Assembly (NCBI GenBank): GCA_035629935.1
Contig: DASQLQ010000131.1
Coordinates: 1-16,965, forward strand
DNA: 16,965 nucleotides
From: DASQLQ01 sp035629935
GTDB lineage: Bacteria; Actinomycetota; CADDZG01; WHSQ01
Direction: 5' to 3'
Both the position numbers and the translations under genes were made by a program. The notes beneath the pieces were generated by a model that worked only from the letters and a program-made list of their open reading frames with translations, was not told where the DNA came from and made no database searches. Below, piece after piece: positions 1-7,646 of the stretch. Positions within the stretch are counted from its first letter, which is position 1; every line of letters starts with the position of its first letter.

Positions 1-1914
1 CTTGGCCCTCTGGGATCGCCACGCCTTGAGCTCCTCGAACAGAGCGGAGTCGCGTTCGTCTGCGGTAGGGGGGCCGAGTGGCCCCGTTTTACCAGAGGCC
101 GTAACACGCTCCCCGAACGGAACGAAGAGAGCCACGCCACCTTCCATCTCGATCGTGACACCCGCGTCGGTAACCTCGATGATCTCGCCGCTGAAACCCC
201 CGGGCACTTCGAGCTCTTTGCCTATGGCGGCCGCAACCTCATCGCGCGGCGCGGGCGGCCGCTCCAAGTGTCCGCCGGCGGCCGCCTTTCCTTCGCGTAA
301 CTCGCCGACGAACGCACTCGCTTTCCTCCGCCCGTCATTGACCCACGTGATCGCGAGGTGCGTCTTCGCTCTCGTGATCCCCACGTAGAAGAGACGTCTC
401 TCCTCCACGATCGCTTCGTCGGTCTTGCTCCGTTTGAACGGAAGCTCACCGTCTTCGAGTCGGGGAAGGAACACCGCTTCGAACTCGAGTCCCTTGGCAC
501 GGTGGTAGGTGGCCAGGTTGACTCCCCTCCCCTCGCCGCCCCCGAATCGACTCTGCAGGTCCGCAACGAACTCTGCGCCGGTGCGCGACCCAGTGTCGAA
601 CTCTTCGGCCATGCGGATGAAGCGAGCCAGATCGTTCTGACGCGTCAGCTCCTGGTCACCTACCCCGTCGGGCACTTCTTCGAGATAACCCTGACGCTCG
701 GCGATCTTGCGCACCTCGGCCGCCACGTCCGTCGACTTGACCCGTGCAAGGGTGCCAAGCACCTGGCGAGCGGTCGACCGGTTGAGGAAAGCGCCGTCCC
801 TGACCTGATACGGGATGCCTGCCTGGGCGAGGACCTCCTCGTAGTCCTCGGACCGAAAGTTGACCCGATAGAGGATCGCCATCTCCTCGTAAGGAACGCC
901 CTCTTCCTTCAGCGCTCTGATGCGAGACAGGATGAAGGCCATCTCGGCATCGGAGTTCGAGAACATGCGGAGCGCCGGCTCCGGGCCCGGGTCGCGTGTC
1001 GCGGTGAGCACTTTCTCGGCCCCCCCGAGGTTCGGCACCAGTCTGTTGGCGACATCCAGAACCTGTGGAGTCGACCGGTAGTTGGACTCGAGGCGGATCA
1101 CCGTGGTGCTGATGAACCGCTTCGGCATCGACAACAGATATTCGGGCGTCGCGCCGGTGAACCCATAGATCGACTGGTAGTCATCGCCGACGACGCACAG
1201 GTCGTCCCGCTCCCCCAACCATTCGCGTAGCAGTGTTTCCTGGAGCAGATTCACATCCTGGTACTCATCGACGGTGAACGAGTGATAACGACCAGCGAAC
1301 CGCTCGCGCACCCATTCGTCCGCCTGGAACAACTGGATGGTTAGCTCGAGCAGATCCTCGAAATCGATCATGTTGCGCTCTCTCTTGCCCTGCTGATAGC
1401 GCTTGTAGACGCTGGTCATCAGGTCGACCGGGATCGGCGGTTCGTGGCCCTGCAAGCCCGCCGGGTAGTCCTCGACAGTGAGGCGCCTGTTCTTCGCCCA
1501 TTCGATCTCCGACGCTAAGTCGATAGCGGGACGGAACTTGTACGGCTTGGGGAGCGTGTTGGCGATCTGCCTCAAGGCGACGGCCTTCGACGGCAGGATC
1601 TGGTAGGGGAACTCCTGGGACAGGTTGCGCAACTGGGCAAGGGCCGCGGAGTGAAACGTGCGTGCCCGAACACCCTCGACGCCGAGTGTTGCCAAACGGG
1701 CGCGCATCTCGCCTGCGGCTTTGTCGGTGAACGTGACCGCCAGGATCTGAGACGCCTCGAACGCACCCGACGTCACCTGGTTCGCGATCCGTCGAGTGAC
1801 CGTGTGTGTCTTGCCGGACCCCGCACCGGCCAGGATGCAAAGGGGGCCGCGCACAACCCCTACAGCACGTTGTTGCTCTGTATTCAGGTCCGCCAGGATC
1901 TCAGTCGCCGCCAC
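1..1914 (-). CDS. uvrD2: UvrD2-like superfamily 1 DNA helicase (C-terminus beyond left edge)
   Basis: ATP-dependent 3'-5' DNA helicase of the UvrD/PcrA/Rep family. The frame is open from a GTG at 1914 to base 1 (638 residues, no stop), so the C-terminus lies outside the window. Visible motifs: Walker A AGAGSGKT (residues 29-36), TFTDKAAGEMR (motif Ia region), Walker B/DEYQD (216-220), GDDYQSIYGFTGA (motif III), NYRSTPQ (motif IV), LATYHRAKGLEF (motif V) and VGITRAK (motif VI). The last visible residues, LFEELKAWRSQRAK, match the segment leading into the HRDC domain of mycobacterial UvrD2, which favours UvrD2 over UvrD1/PcrA. The tetracysteine motif found between motor and HRDC in mycobacterial UvrD2 is absent; a Cys-free, beta-rich stretch sits there. 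An in-frame TAG 12 bases upstream makes GTG 1914 the only normal start. There is no clear ribosome site, but TAGGGT lies 6 bases upstream, consistent with a leaderless mRNA. It is divergent from pilT. Confidence 0.93.
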   Translation of the reverse strand, partial: MAATEILADLNTEQQRAVGVVRGPLCILAGAGSGKTHTVTRRIANQVTSGAFEASQILAVTFTDKAAGEMRARLATLGVEGVRARTFHSAALAQLRNLSQEFPYQILPSKAVALRQIANTLPKPYKFRPAIDLASEIEWAKNRRLTVEDYPAGLQGHEPPIPVDLMTSVYKRYQQGKRERNMIDFEDLLELTIQLFQADEWVRERFAGRYHSFTVDEYQDVNLLQETLLREWLGERDDLCVVGDDYQSIYGFTGATPEYLLSMPKRFISTTVIRLESNYRSTPQVLDVANRLVPNLGGAEKVLTATRDPGPEPALRMFSNSDAEMAFILSRIRALKEEGVPYEEMAILYRVNFRSEDYEEVLAQAGIPYQVRDGAFLNRSTARQVLGTLARVKSTDVAAEVRKIAERQGYLEEVPDGVGDQELTRQNDLARFIRMAEEFDTGSRTGAEFVADLQSRFGGGEGRGVNLATYHRAKGLEFEAVFLPRLEDGELPFKRSKTDEAIVEERRLFYVGITRAKTHLAITWVNDGRRKASAFVGELREGKAAAGGHLERPPAPRDEVAAAIGKELEVPGGFSGEIIEVTDAGVTIEMEGGVALFVPFGERVTASGKTGPLGPPTADERDSALFEELKAWRSQRAK

Positions 1915-1920
1915 CGCGTC

Positions 1921-1926
1921 ACCCTA
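1921..1926 (-). promoter_or_regulatory. Putative leaderless -10 element (TAGGGT) for uvrD2
   Basis: TAGGGT on the minus strand fits TANNNT and ends exactly 6 bases before the GTG start. This spacing would place the transcription start on the start codon. No good -35 is visible. Three other genes here have the same arrangement at exactly 6 bases. Confidence 0.45.
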
Positions 1927-2032
1927 CGCGGCGAGGAATCCGGCTTAGGCCCGACCTACCCCTTTAGCCTTTTCGCGCGGGCAAAAACTGCTTCTCACGT
2001 TGTTCTCATGAGCTTTGGGAAAGGATGGAAGC

Positions 2033-3157
2033 ATGCAAGCGGAGCAAGAGATAACCGAGACAAACTCGGAGGATCGGGGCGCTCCTCACCTACACTCATT
2101 GTTGTCCCACATGGTCGAGAACGAGTGCTCTGACCTGCACGTAAAGGTGGGGTCGCCCCCGAGCATGCGGACGCAGGGGCTCCTCGTAAAGCTCGATCTG
2201 CCGACCGTGACTCCACAGGACGGTGACCTCATCGCTGCGGAGCTCATGACCAAAGACCAGTTCCTCGACCTCGAGGAGGCCGGCGAAGTTGATTTCGCGT
2301 ACTCCACTCCCGGACTGGGTCGATTCCGGGTCAACGTTCACCGCCAGCGCGGCACGCTCGGGATCGCCGTCCGCCGCATCCTGCCGGGCGTGCCAACGCT
2401 GGAGGAGCTGGGTCTTCCACCGGTTGTTCAAAAGCTAGCCGGCGAGCACCGGGGTTTATTGCTCGTGACCGGTCCGACTTCCTCGGGGAAGACGACGACG
2501 TGTGGCGCGATCGTCAACCACATCAACGAAACCCGGCCGTGTCATGTTCTGACCGTCGAGGACCCGATCGAGATCCTGCATCGCGACGACTGCGCGGTCG
2601 TCACTCAGCGAGAGGTCGGCGAGGACACCGCCGACTTCCACACTGCCCTCAGGGCGGCGATGCGCCAGGACCCCGACGTCATCTTCGTCGGGGAGATCCG
2701 CGACATGGAAACCGTGCACTCCGCGCTGCAGGCTGCAGAAACCGGTCACTTCGTCCTGGCAACCCTCCACACCACGAATGTTGCCGAGACGGTGAACCGC
2801 ATCGTCGAATTCTTCCCCTCAACGCATCAACAGCAGACGCGGGCGGCATTGGCCGGCTCGCTCGTGGGTGTCATCTCCCAGAGATTGATCCGGAAGGTTG
2901 GGGGGGGCCGGGCCCCTGCCGTCGAGGTGATGGTTATGAACGGGCGGATCCGCGATGTCGTGCTCGACTCGAAGAGAACCCACCAGATGAATGACATCAT
3001 CAGCGAGTCCGACTTCTACGGGATGCAGACCTTCGACCAGGCTTTGATCAAGTTGGTGGCTGCACAGCAGATCTCGTTGGAGGACGCTAAGAAGGCGGCC
3101 GACAATCCGCACGACTTCGAGCTCGCGCTGAAGAACCAGGGAGTTATCCCGCTGTAG
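2033..3157 (+). CDS. pilT: Type IV pilus retraction ATPase, PilT family
   Basis: Cytoplasmic hexameric secretion-type ATPase that, in the known family, powers pilus retraction and twitching. The 374-residue length is normal. It has an N-terminal PAS-like domain (SDLHVKVGSPP), Walker A GPTSSGKTTT from residue 147, an Asp-box region (VEDPIE), Walker B DPDVIFVGEIRD (213-224) and a His box with H239 and H246 (HFVLATLHT). The C-terminal part (YGMQTFDQALIKLV) is typical of PilT rather than of PilB/GspE. ATG 2033 is preferred because AAAGGA ends 7 bases upstream; a TTG at 2015 in the same frame lacks this. No other pilus gene is in the window. Its stop lies inside the end of the convergent c-di-GMP gene (14-base overlap). 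Twitching and c-di-GMP signalling are often functionally linked, but a link here is inference. Confidence 0.95.
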   Translation: MQAEQEITETNSEDRGAPHLHSLLSHMVENECSDLHVKVGSPPSMRTQGLLVKLDLPTVTPQDGDLIAAELMTKDQFLDLEEAGEVDFAYSTPGLGRFRVNVHRQRGTLGIAVRRILPGVPTLEELGLPPVVQKLAGEHRGLLLVTGPTSSGKTTTCGAIVNHINETRPCHVLTVEDPIEILHRDDCAVVTQREVGEDTADFHTALRAAMRQDPDVIFVGEIRDMETVHSALQAAETGHFVLATLHTTNVAETVNRIVEFFPSTHQQQTRAALAGSLVGVISQRLIRKVGGGRAPAVEVMVMNGRIRDVVLDSKRTHQMNDIISESDFYGMQTFDQALIKLVAAQQISLEDAKKAADNPHDFELALKNQGVIPL

Positions 3158-4913
3158 TCGCCGGCTGCAGCAGTTTTAGGACCCGGTCGGTCCCCATCGG
3201 CTTGGAGAATAGGAACCCCTGCCCCAAAGGGCAGTCCATGTCCATCAGACAATCCATCTGATCTTGGACCTCGATGCCCTCGGCGACGGTTTCCATGTTC
3301 AGCGTAGCGGTGAACGCGACGATCGCCCGAGCGAAAGCCAGACTCTCCGGCGACCCACCGATGTTCTGGACGAAAGAACGATCGACTTTGACGATGTCGA
3401 CAGGGAACTGCTGTAAGTAGCTCAGCGATGAATAACCGGTCCCAAAATCATCGAGCGCGACCTTGACGCCCAGGGCCTTCAGTCTCGACATCTGATCGAC
3501 CGCGCCGCTACTCAACTGCATAAGAGTGCTTTCCGTGAGCTCAAGGATCACGTTGCGTGCTGGAAGCCCGGCACGCAACAAGGCCTGTTCGACGTCTCTG
3601 ATGAGATCGCCTTCTTCGAGTTGCCGCGGAGAGACATTGACGCTTACCTTCGTGTCCCGTGGGCCGCCTTGCTCTAACCATTTCGCTGCTTCACTGAACG
3701 CCTCTTCGAGAACCCAACGACCGAGCTTGACGATCAGCCCACTCTCCTCGGCCAGTTGCACGAACGCAGAAGGTTGTAAAAGCCCCAAGACAGGGTGATT
3801 CCAGCGGACCAAGGCTTCGAGTGACACGACCCGTTGGGTTTTCAGGTCGAAGATCGGTTGGAAGTCGAGCACAAACTCCTTCTCTTCGAGTGCCCGTCGG
3901 ATACCGAGCTCCATCTCGAGACGCTTCTCCGTCTCCACGCGCATCGAGTCCGTGAATAGCTCCAGCCGGTTGCGCCCGTTGTCCTTGGCCTTGTACATCG
4001 CCGAGTCCGCGTCACCGAGTATCGCTTTGGAGGAGGCCGAGGGATCGTCCGTGTAGGCCACACCGATGCTTCCCGTCACGTAGATCTCTCTGCCGGCGAT
4101 CTGGAAGGGAGCCTGCAGCGCCTTCTCGATCCTGCTCCCGATACCTCGCGCCCGCTCCTCGTCCTGGACGTTCTCGCACAGGAGGCAGAACTCGTCACCT
4201 CCCAAGCGCGAGACCGTGTCGCCTCCTCGCATCAACGAAGACAACCGTCCCGCCACCAATGTGAGTAGCTGATCGCCGACATCGTGCCCGAGGCTGTCAT
4301 TGATCACCTTGAAATTGTCGACGTCGAAGAAGATGACGGCCAGAGCCCGACCCTCACGATCCAGCCTGGCGATCGCCATCTCGAGACGGTCGATGAACAA
4401 CATCCGGTTTGGGAGCCCCGTCAGCGGATCGTGCACCGCTTGGTGAGCCAACTCCGACTGCAGACGTTTGCGTTCGATCGAGTGTCTGATAGATCTCTCT
4501 AGCAATCGGGCGTCAACCGTGTCCTTGGTGATGTAGTCCTGAGCTCCGAACTTCAGGGCTTGGATCGCCGTTGGTTCCTCATCCGAAGCACTAAGAACGA
4601 CGATCGCCGCGTCCGGCGAATATTCCTGCAACGAATGCACCACCGCGGCGCCGTTGGCATCCGGCAAAGCTAGATCCGCCACGACGCAAGCGACGTTCCG
4701 AGTCTTCAGGGCAGAACAGCCTTGCTCGAGCGAGGTAGCGTGGATGAGCTCGTAACCGGCGGCAGACAGGGGCGCCAACATCTGCTCGACGATGTGACTG
4801 AAATCGACATCGTCTTCGAGCAACAAGATGTGTCTGCTTACCGCCTCATCTTGTTCATCAGTAGTCGACTCTGATGGCCGTGCGCGTTTTGTCGCGTACG
4901 AGACTGGTCTCAG
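3144..4913 (-). CDS. Response regulator with REC, GGDEF and EAL domains (c-di-GMP turnover)
   Basis: Bifunctional-type c-di-GMP regulator. Counting from the TTG at 4826, REC has LLEDD, phospho-acceptor D51, S79 and K101. The GGDEF domain has an intact RLGGDEF (209-213) with an RGGD inhibitory-site motif five residues upstream (200-203). The EAL domain has SLEALVRW (EAL 337-339), ELTES (429-433) and DDFGTGYSSL (459-). All key residues look intact, so both cyclase and phosphodiesterase activity are possible. Start choice is unusual. TTG 4826 has no ribosome site and would cut the first beta strand of REC short. The frame stays open upstream to a TGA with no ATG, GTG or TTG, but a CTG at 4913 sits 6 bases after a perfect AAGGAG. 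I use CTG (589 residues; add 29 to the numbers above). The gene shares 14 bases at its 3' end with pilT. No cognate kinase is adjacent on its 3' side. Confidence 0.93.
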   Translation of the reverse strand: MRPVSYATKRARPSESTTDEQDEAVSRHILLLEDDVDFSHIVEQMLAPLSAAGYELIHATSLEQGCSALKTRNVACVVADLALPDANGAAVVHSLQEYSPDAAIVVLSASDEEPTAIQALKFGAQDYITKDTVDARLLERSIRHSIERKRLQSELAHQAVHDPLTGLPNRMLFIDRLEMAIARLDREGRALAVIFFDVDNFKVINDSLGHDVGDQLLTLVAGRLSSLMRGGDTVSRLGGDEFCLLCENVQDEERARGIGSRIEKALQAPFQIAGREIYVTGSIGVAYTDDPSASSKAILGDADSAMYKAKDNGRNRLELFTDSMRVETEKRLEMELGIRRALEEKEFVLDFQPIFDLKTQRVVSLEALVRWNHPVLGLLQPSAFVQLAEESGLIVKLGRWVLEEAFSEAAKWLEQGGPRDTKVSVNVSPRQLEEGDLIRDVEQALLRAGLPARNVILELTESTLMQLSSGAVDQMSRLKALGVKVALDDFGTGYSSLSYLQQFPVDIVKVDRSFVQNIGGSPESLAFARAIVAFTATLNMETVAEGIEVQDQMDCLMDMDCPLGQGFLFSKPMGTDRVLKLLQPATTAG

Positions 4914-4936
4914 GGAGAACTCCTTAAGTCAACAGG

Positions 4937-4965
4937 AGTATGGACCCACACCCCCGTTACCAGAA
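4937..4965 (-). promoter_or_regulatory. Possible promoter for the GGDEF-EAL gene
   Basis: On the minus strand, TTCTGG (4960-4965) and CATACT (4937-4942) are separated by exactly 17 bases, upstream of the AAGGAG at 4920-4925. Both hexamers are only partial matches to sigma-70-type consensus. The remainder of the 147-base gap to the kinase gene shows nothing else I can identify. Confidence 0.22.
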
Positions 4966-5060
4966 CGAAACTGACTCGATCGTCTGTTCTCGGATCGGTT
5001 GAGCTGAATGTGAGCAATGTCGACTTCGCGTGGACAACTGAGCGTGTTGGGAAGGTTCGT

Positions 5061-6545
5061 CTACGGAAAGTCATCTCTGCTTAATTGCAACGTGGTTCGC
5101 TGCTCGGCGTTACGGCCGGGCTCAGTATCGGCCGGCATCGTTACCGTGAACGTCGTACCCACACCCGGAGTCGACACGACGCGGATGCCTCCGCCCATCG
5201 CTCGCGTGAGCGATGCCGCGATCGCCAATCCCAACCCTGCCCCGGCAGGCGTGTCTGTTTGAGGACGGGACCCCCGATAGAGACGTTCGAAGACATGCGC
5301 GATGTCCTCAGGGGGTATCCCTCTACCGTTATCACTAACCTCGATAACGGTGGCACCCGACGACCTTCGTCCGCTCACAGTGATCTTCGCCGACTCGCCT
5401 GCGTGGTGGATCGCGTTCGTGATGAGGTTCGTCAGCACCTGTAAAAGCCGGTCGAAATCACCGACAGTGAAGAGATTCGGCTCAACCTGGACGGCGATGT
5501 CTCGTTGAGCGACGAGCATCCCTCGCAAAACGGCCTCCTGGACTACGAGCTCGACCTCGACAGGTTCGCGTTTGAGCCCTATCCCTTCATCCAAGCGAGC
5601 CAGCAGCAGGAGGTCCTCGACTATGCGGCTCATGCGGTCCAACTCATCTATGCCGATGGTGACGGCCCGGTGAGAGGCGGCATCGGCAAGCTGCTCATCG
5701 AGGAGCTCGAGCTGACCCCGGACCACGGTCAGCGGGGTCCGCAGCTCGTGGGACGCATCCGAAAGGAATCGGCGCTGCGAAGCGAATGCCTCCTCGAGTC
5801 GCCCCAGCATCGCATCGAAGGTTGCGGCGAGGGTGCCCACCTCGTCGGACGGTCCGTCGTAACCGACCCGCCGCGTGACGTCTGCCGTCTCTTCGATGGC
5901 AGCCGCGGCCGCAACCACTCGATTCAGGGGAAGCAGCGTTCTTCGAACCGTGATGAATCCAAGGATCGCCGCGAAGGCGAGGCCGGCGAAAGCGGCGATA
6001 CCCATCCCACGCAACAGGGCCGCAAGGGTTGCATCGATGCGCTCCGTCGATATAGCGACGACGAGGGTGCCGACGGCGTCACCCCCGTCTCGAAGCGGCA
6101 CAACCAGTGCACGACTCGGCCCCCGCTCCCCCGTCAGGTCCAACCATTGGGAGTTGGTCGACAACAACGCATTGCGCGTCACACCGAGGTCTCGTAGTTC
6201 GAGATCTCCCGCCGCGGTCAGGACGCGGGTCGGTCCCACTCGAACGGCAACGAGCTCGTCACCCGAGAACGCGTTCGTTGCCAGCCAGTCTCTGACCGCA
6301 CCCGCCAGAGATCGTTGATCGCCTGCTGCCGCGGCGGGTCCGGCCGCGAAGGACCCTGCTATCCCTACACTGCGTCGCTCCAGTTCATCCTGAAGGTGCG
6401 ATCTCGTCATGTAGACGACGAGGGCAGCAACGATCAACAAGGTGGCAAGTACCAACACCGTGTAAGTGGCGACCAACCGAAGTGGCAACGGCAGCGCACG
6501 GCGGGACAACATGGACCTCAGCTCAGCCGGGCCCGGAGTTGTCAT
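5061..6545 (-). CDS. Membrane sensor histidine kinase (HAMP, HisKA, HATPase)
   Basis: Last gene of the five-gene locus and the likely partner of the response regulator at 6921-7616. From ATG 6545 (494 residues): TM1 about 23-46; an extracytoplasmic sensor region of about 130 residues with no recognised fold; TM2 about 182-200; a HAMP-type linker; H box SDASHELRTPL with phospho-accepting H266; N box NLITNAIHHA (373-); G1 SDNGRGIP (D405); and G2 GAGLGLAI (437-). Everything needed for kinase activity is visible. The start is uncertain. ATG 6545 overlaps the preceding gene by 23 bases, with GGGAG about 11 bases upstream. ATG 6512 (MLSRRALPLPLR) starts 10 bases after the preceding stop, with GAGG close by. 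The frame stays open to 6749, but that part is a shadow of the acidic protein gene. The short overlap implies translational coupling. Confidence 0.93.
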   Translation of the reverse strand: MTTPGPAELRSMLSRRALPLPLRLVATYTVLVLATLLIVAALVVYMTRSHLQDELERRSVGIAGSFAAGPAAAAGDQRSLAGAVRDWLATNAFSGDELVAVRVGPTRVLTAAGDLELRDLGVTRNALLSTNSQWLDLTGERGPSRALVVPLRDGGDAVGTLVVAISTERIDATLAALLRGMGIAAFAGLAFAAILGFITVRRTLLPLNRVVAAAAAIEETADVTRRVGYDGPSDEVGTLAATFDAMLGRLEEAFASQRRFLSDASHELRTPLTVVRGQLELLDEQLADAASHRAVTIGIDELDRMSRIVEDLLLLARLDEGIGLKREPVEVELVVQEAVLRGMLVAQRDIAVQVEPNLFTVGDFDRLLQVLTNLITNAIHHAGESAKITVSGRRSSGATVIEVSDNGRGIPPEDIAHVFERLYRGSRPQTDTPAGAGLGLAIAASLTRAMGGGIRVVSTPGVGTTFTVTMPADTEPGRNAEQRTTLQLSRDDFP

Positions 6546-6924
6546 CGGAGCCCGGGCTCCCTGATCCGGAACCGGAGTTGTCGGATCCAGAACCGGAGTT
6601 GTCGGATCCGTCCTCCTGCTCCTCCCGTTGTTCCTCTCGCCGCTCTTCCTCCCGCTCCCTCTGCTCCTCCAGCTGTTCCTGAGCATCCGAATCGCGGCCC
6701 GAGTTGACCGACCCGGGGCCCGAGTTGTCGACATCCCCGTCTTCGACATCGTGCTCGACCTCGTCGACCGAGGGCGACTCGGTTGGTGTCGCGGGGGGTG
6801 GCCTTTTTGTAGATCCTGTGAGCTTGATTGCTGCCGGCGCCTGCGGTGGCGATGTATCGCCGCCTTGCAACGCGACCACGAACACGATGATGGCGCCCGC
6901 TAATGCGCCCAGCGCCGCTCTCAT
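6523..6924 (-). CDS. Small membrane-anchored acidic NSG-repeat protein in a two-component locus
   Basis: I do not recognise a family. The 133-residue product starts with a single hydrophobic helix (residues 4-20, LGALAGAIIVFVVALQ), probably a signal anchor. A Pro/Thr-rich linker follows (25-52), then an acidic stretch (53-66), a DNSGPGS block (66-72), a Glu/Gln/Arg-rich predicted helix or coiled coil (80-104), and a tail with two DNSGSGS repeats ending NSGPG. Its ATG overlaps the TGA of the response regulator (ATGA), and its end overlaps the kinase start, so it lies between regulator and kinase and is probably co-translated with them. The tail plan matches that of the secreted Asp-rich protein at 7647-8150. 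A role as a kinase accessory or as an extracytoplasmic charged sensor is inference. Low-complexity composition leaves some doubt, but the tight overlaps and the hydrophobic N-terminus favour a real gene. Confidence 0.75.
   Translation of the reverse strand: MRAALGALAGAIIVFVVALQGGDTSPPQAPAAIKLTGSTKRPPPATPTESPSVDEVEHDVEDGDVDNSGPGSVNSGRDSDAQEQLEEQREREEERREEQREEQEDGSDNSGSGSDNSGSGSGSPGSDDNSGPG
6563..6604. repeat. Tandem 21-base repeat, two copies, encoding DNSGSGS units
   Basis: Two adjacent 21-base units (6563-6583 and 6584-6604) differ at one position and share the core AACCGGAGTTGTCG. They encode the two DNSGSGS heptads of the membrane-anchored acidic protein. A closely related sequence lies at 7698-7728 in the second acidic gene. 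Confidence 0.8.
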
Positions 6925-7616
6925 TCAGATGCCTCGGTCACGGCCGTCGGATCAACCGACACGAATCTGTAGCCCGAGCCACGGACAGTTTCGATCAACT
7001 CGCCGCCGATCTTCCGGCGCAATGCGGAGACGTGAACGTCGACGACGTTCGAGCCCGGGTCGAAAGCTAGGTCCCACACCATCTCGAGAAGCTGAGCTCG
7101 AGATAGGACCTGACCCGGGTGACGCATGAACGCCGCCAGGAGCGACAGCTCGCGGGCGGACACCTGCACCTCGTGTCCGTCGATGAAAGCACGGTGCGAA
7201 GCGAGGTCGAGAGTGACCGTTCCTGCTTGCAGAACGGTGGTCTCCTCGTCGCCCCACCGGAGCCGGGCCCGCACGCGGGCAACGAGCTCGTCGAGAGAGA
7301 AGGGCTTCGTGACGTAATCGTCGGCGCCGGCATCGAGGCCCCCCACCTTCGAGAGCGTGTCGTCGAGTGCCGTCAGAACGATGAACGGAAGCCGTGGCTT
7401 CACTTTGCGCACCTCTTCCATGACGTCGAGGCCGCTCGAATCGGGAAGGTTGAGATCGAGGAGCACCAGGTCGACTTCGAGCTTGGTCGCGAGCTCGATA
7501 CCGGACGCGGCGTCGGGGGCCAGAGTCACGTTGAATCCCCGTGTCCCCAGCCCCCGCTCGACGATGTCTCTGATCCGAGCGTCGTCTTCAACCAAAAGGA
7601 TCTGCGTCGCGGCCAT
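6921..7616 (-). CDS. OmpR/PhoB-family DNA-binding response regulator
   Basis: Two-domain transcription factor of 231 residues from ATG 7616. The receiver domain has ILLVEDD (acidic pocket D11, D12), phospho-acceptor D54 (VLLDLNLPD), T82 and K104 (VTKPFSLDEL). The winged-helix domain has VSARELSLLAAFMRHPG, LSRAQLLEMVWD, a recognition-helix region SNVVDVHVSALRRKIG and the wing IETVRGSGYRFV. All residues needed for phosphorelay are present. A GTG at 7622 in the same frame is an alternative start, with a possible leaderless -10 (TAGCCT) upstream; ATG 7616 has only GGGTGA close by. It lies 24-30 bases after the Asp-rich protein gene and overlaps the next gene by ATGA. Likely phosphorylated by the kinase at 5061-6545. 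An 11-base-period repeat before the cupredoxin gene is a candidate target. Confidence 0.95.
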   Translation of the reverse strand: MAATQILLVEDDARIRDIVERGLGTRGFNVTLAPDAASGIELATKLEVDLVLLDLNLPDSSGLDVMEEVRKVKPRLPFIVLTALDDTLSKVGGLDAGADDYVTKPFSLDELVARVRARLRWGDEETTVLQAGTVTLDLASHRAFIDGHEVQVSARELSLLAAFMRHPGQVLSRAQLLEMVWDLAFDPGSNVVDVHVSALRRKIGGELIETVRGSGYRFVSVDPTAVTEASE

Positions 7617-7627
7617 AGTCACCCACG

Positions 7628-7633
7628 AGGCTA
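7628..7633 (-). promoter_or_regulatory. Possible internal leaderless -10 (TAGCCT) before the response regulator
   Basis: TAGCCT on the minus strand ends 5 bases before GTG 7622. It is the same hexamer found before the acyltransferase gene. If active, regulator and kinase could be expressed without the two secreted-protein genes. The 5-base gap, where the other genes have 6, weakens the call. Confidence 0.25.
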
Positions 7634-7646
7634 ACCAGGCTGCGGG

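Noticed and set aside
358..1230. Long plus-strand open frame of 290 codons
   Set aside because: It lies antisense to the uvrD2 gene, whose helicase motifs are all readable on the minus strand. The plus product has no recognisable domain.
1915..2032. Possible c-di-GMP riboswitch in the leader of pilT
   Set aside because: Only 118 bases separate the divergent starts, and I could not find the conserved GEMM core or its paired stems.
4970..5000. CGATC / GATCG inverted repeat between the kinase and GGDEF-EAL genes as a terminator
   Set aside because: The stem is only 5 bases with a 12-base loop and no T-run follows in the relevant direction.
5505..6197. Plus-strand open frame of 230 codons
   Set aside because: Antisense shadow of the histidine kinase gene; composition is highly charged and patternless.
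6540..6620. CRISPR-like short repeats
   Set aside because: The repeats are in-frame coding heptads without unique spacers.
6546..6749. N-terminal extension of the histidine kinase frame up to an ATG at 6749
   Set aside because: It would add 68 basic, low-complexity residues and overlap most of the acidic membrane protein gene, which has better start context (ATGA overlap) and a membrane helix.
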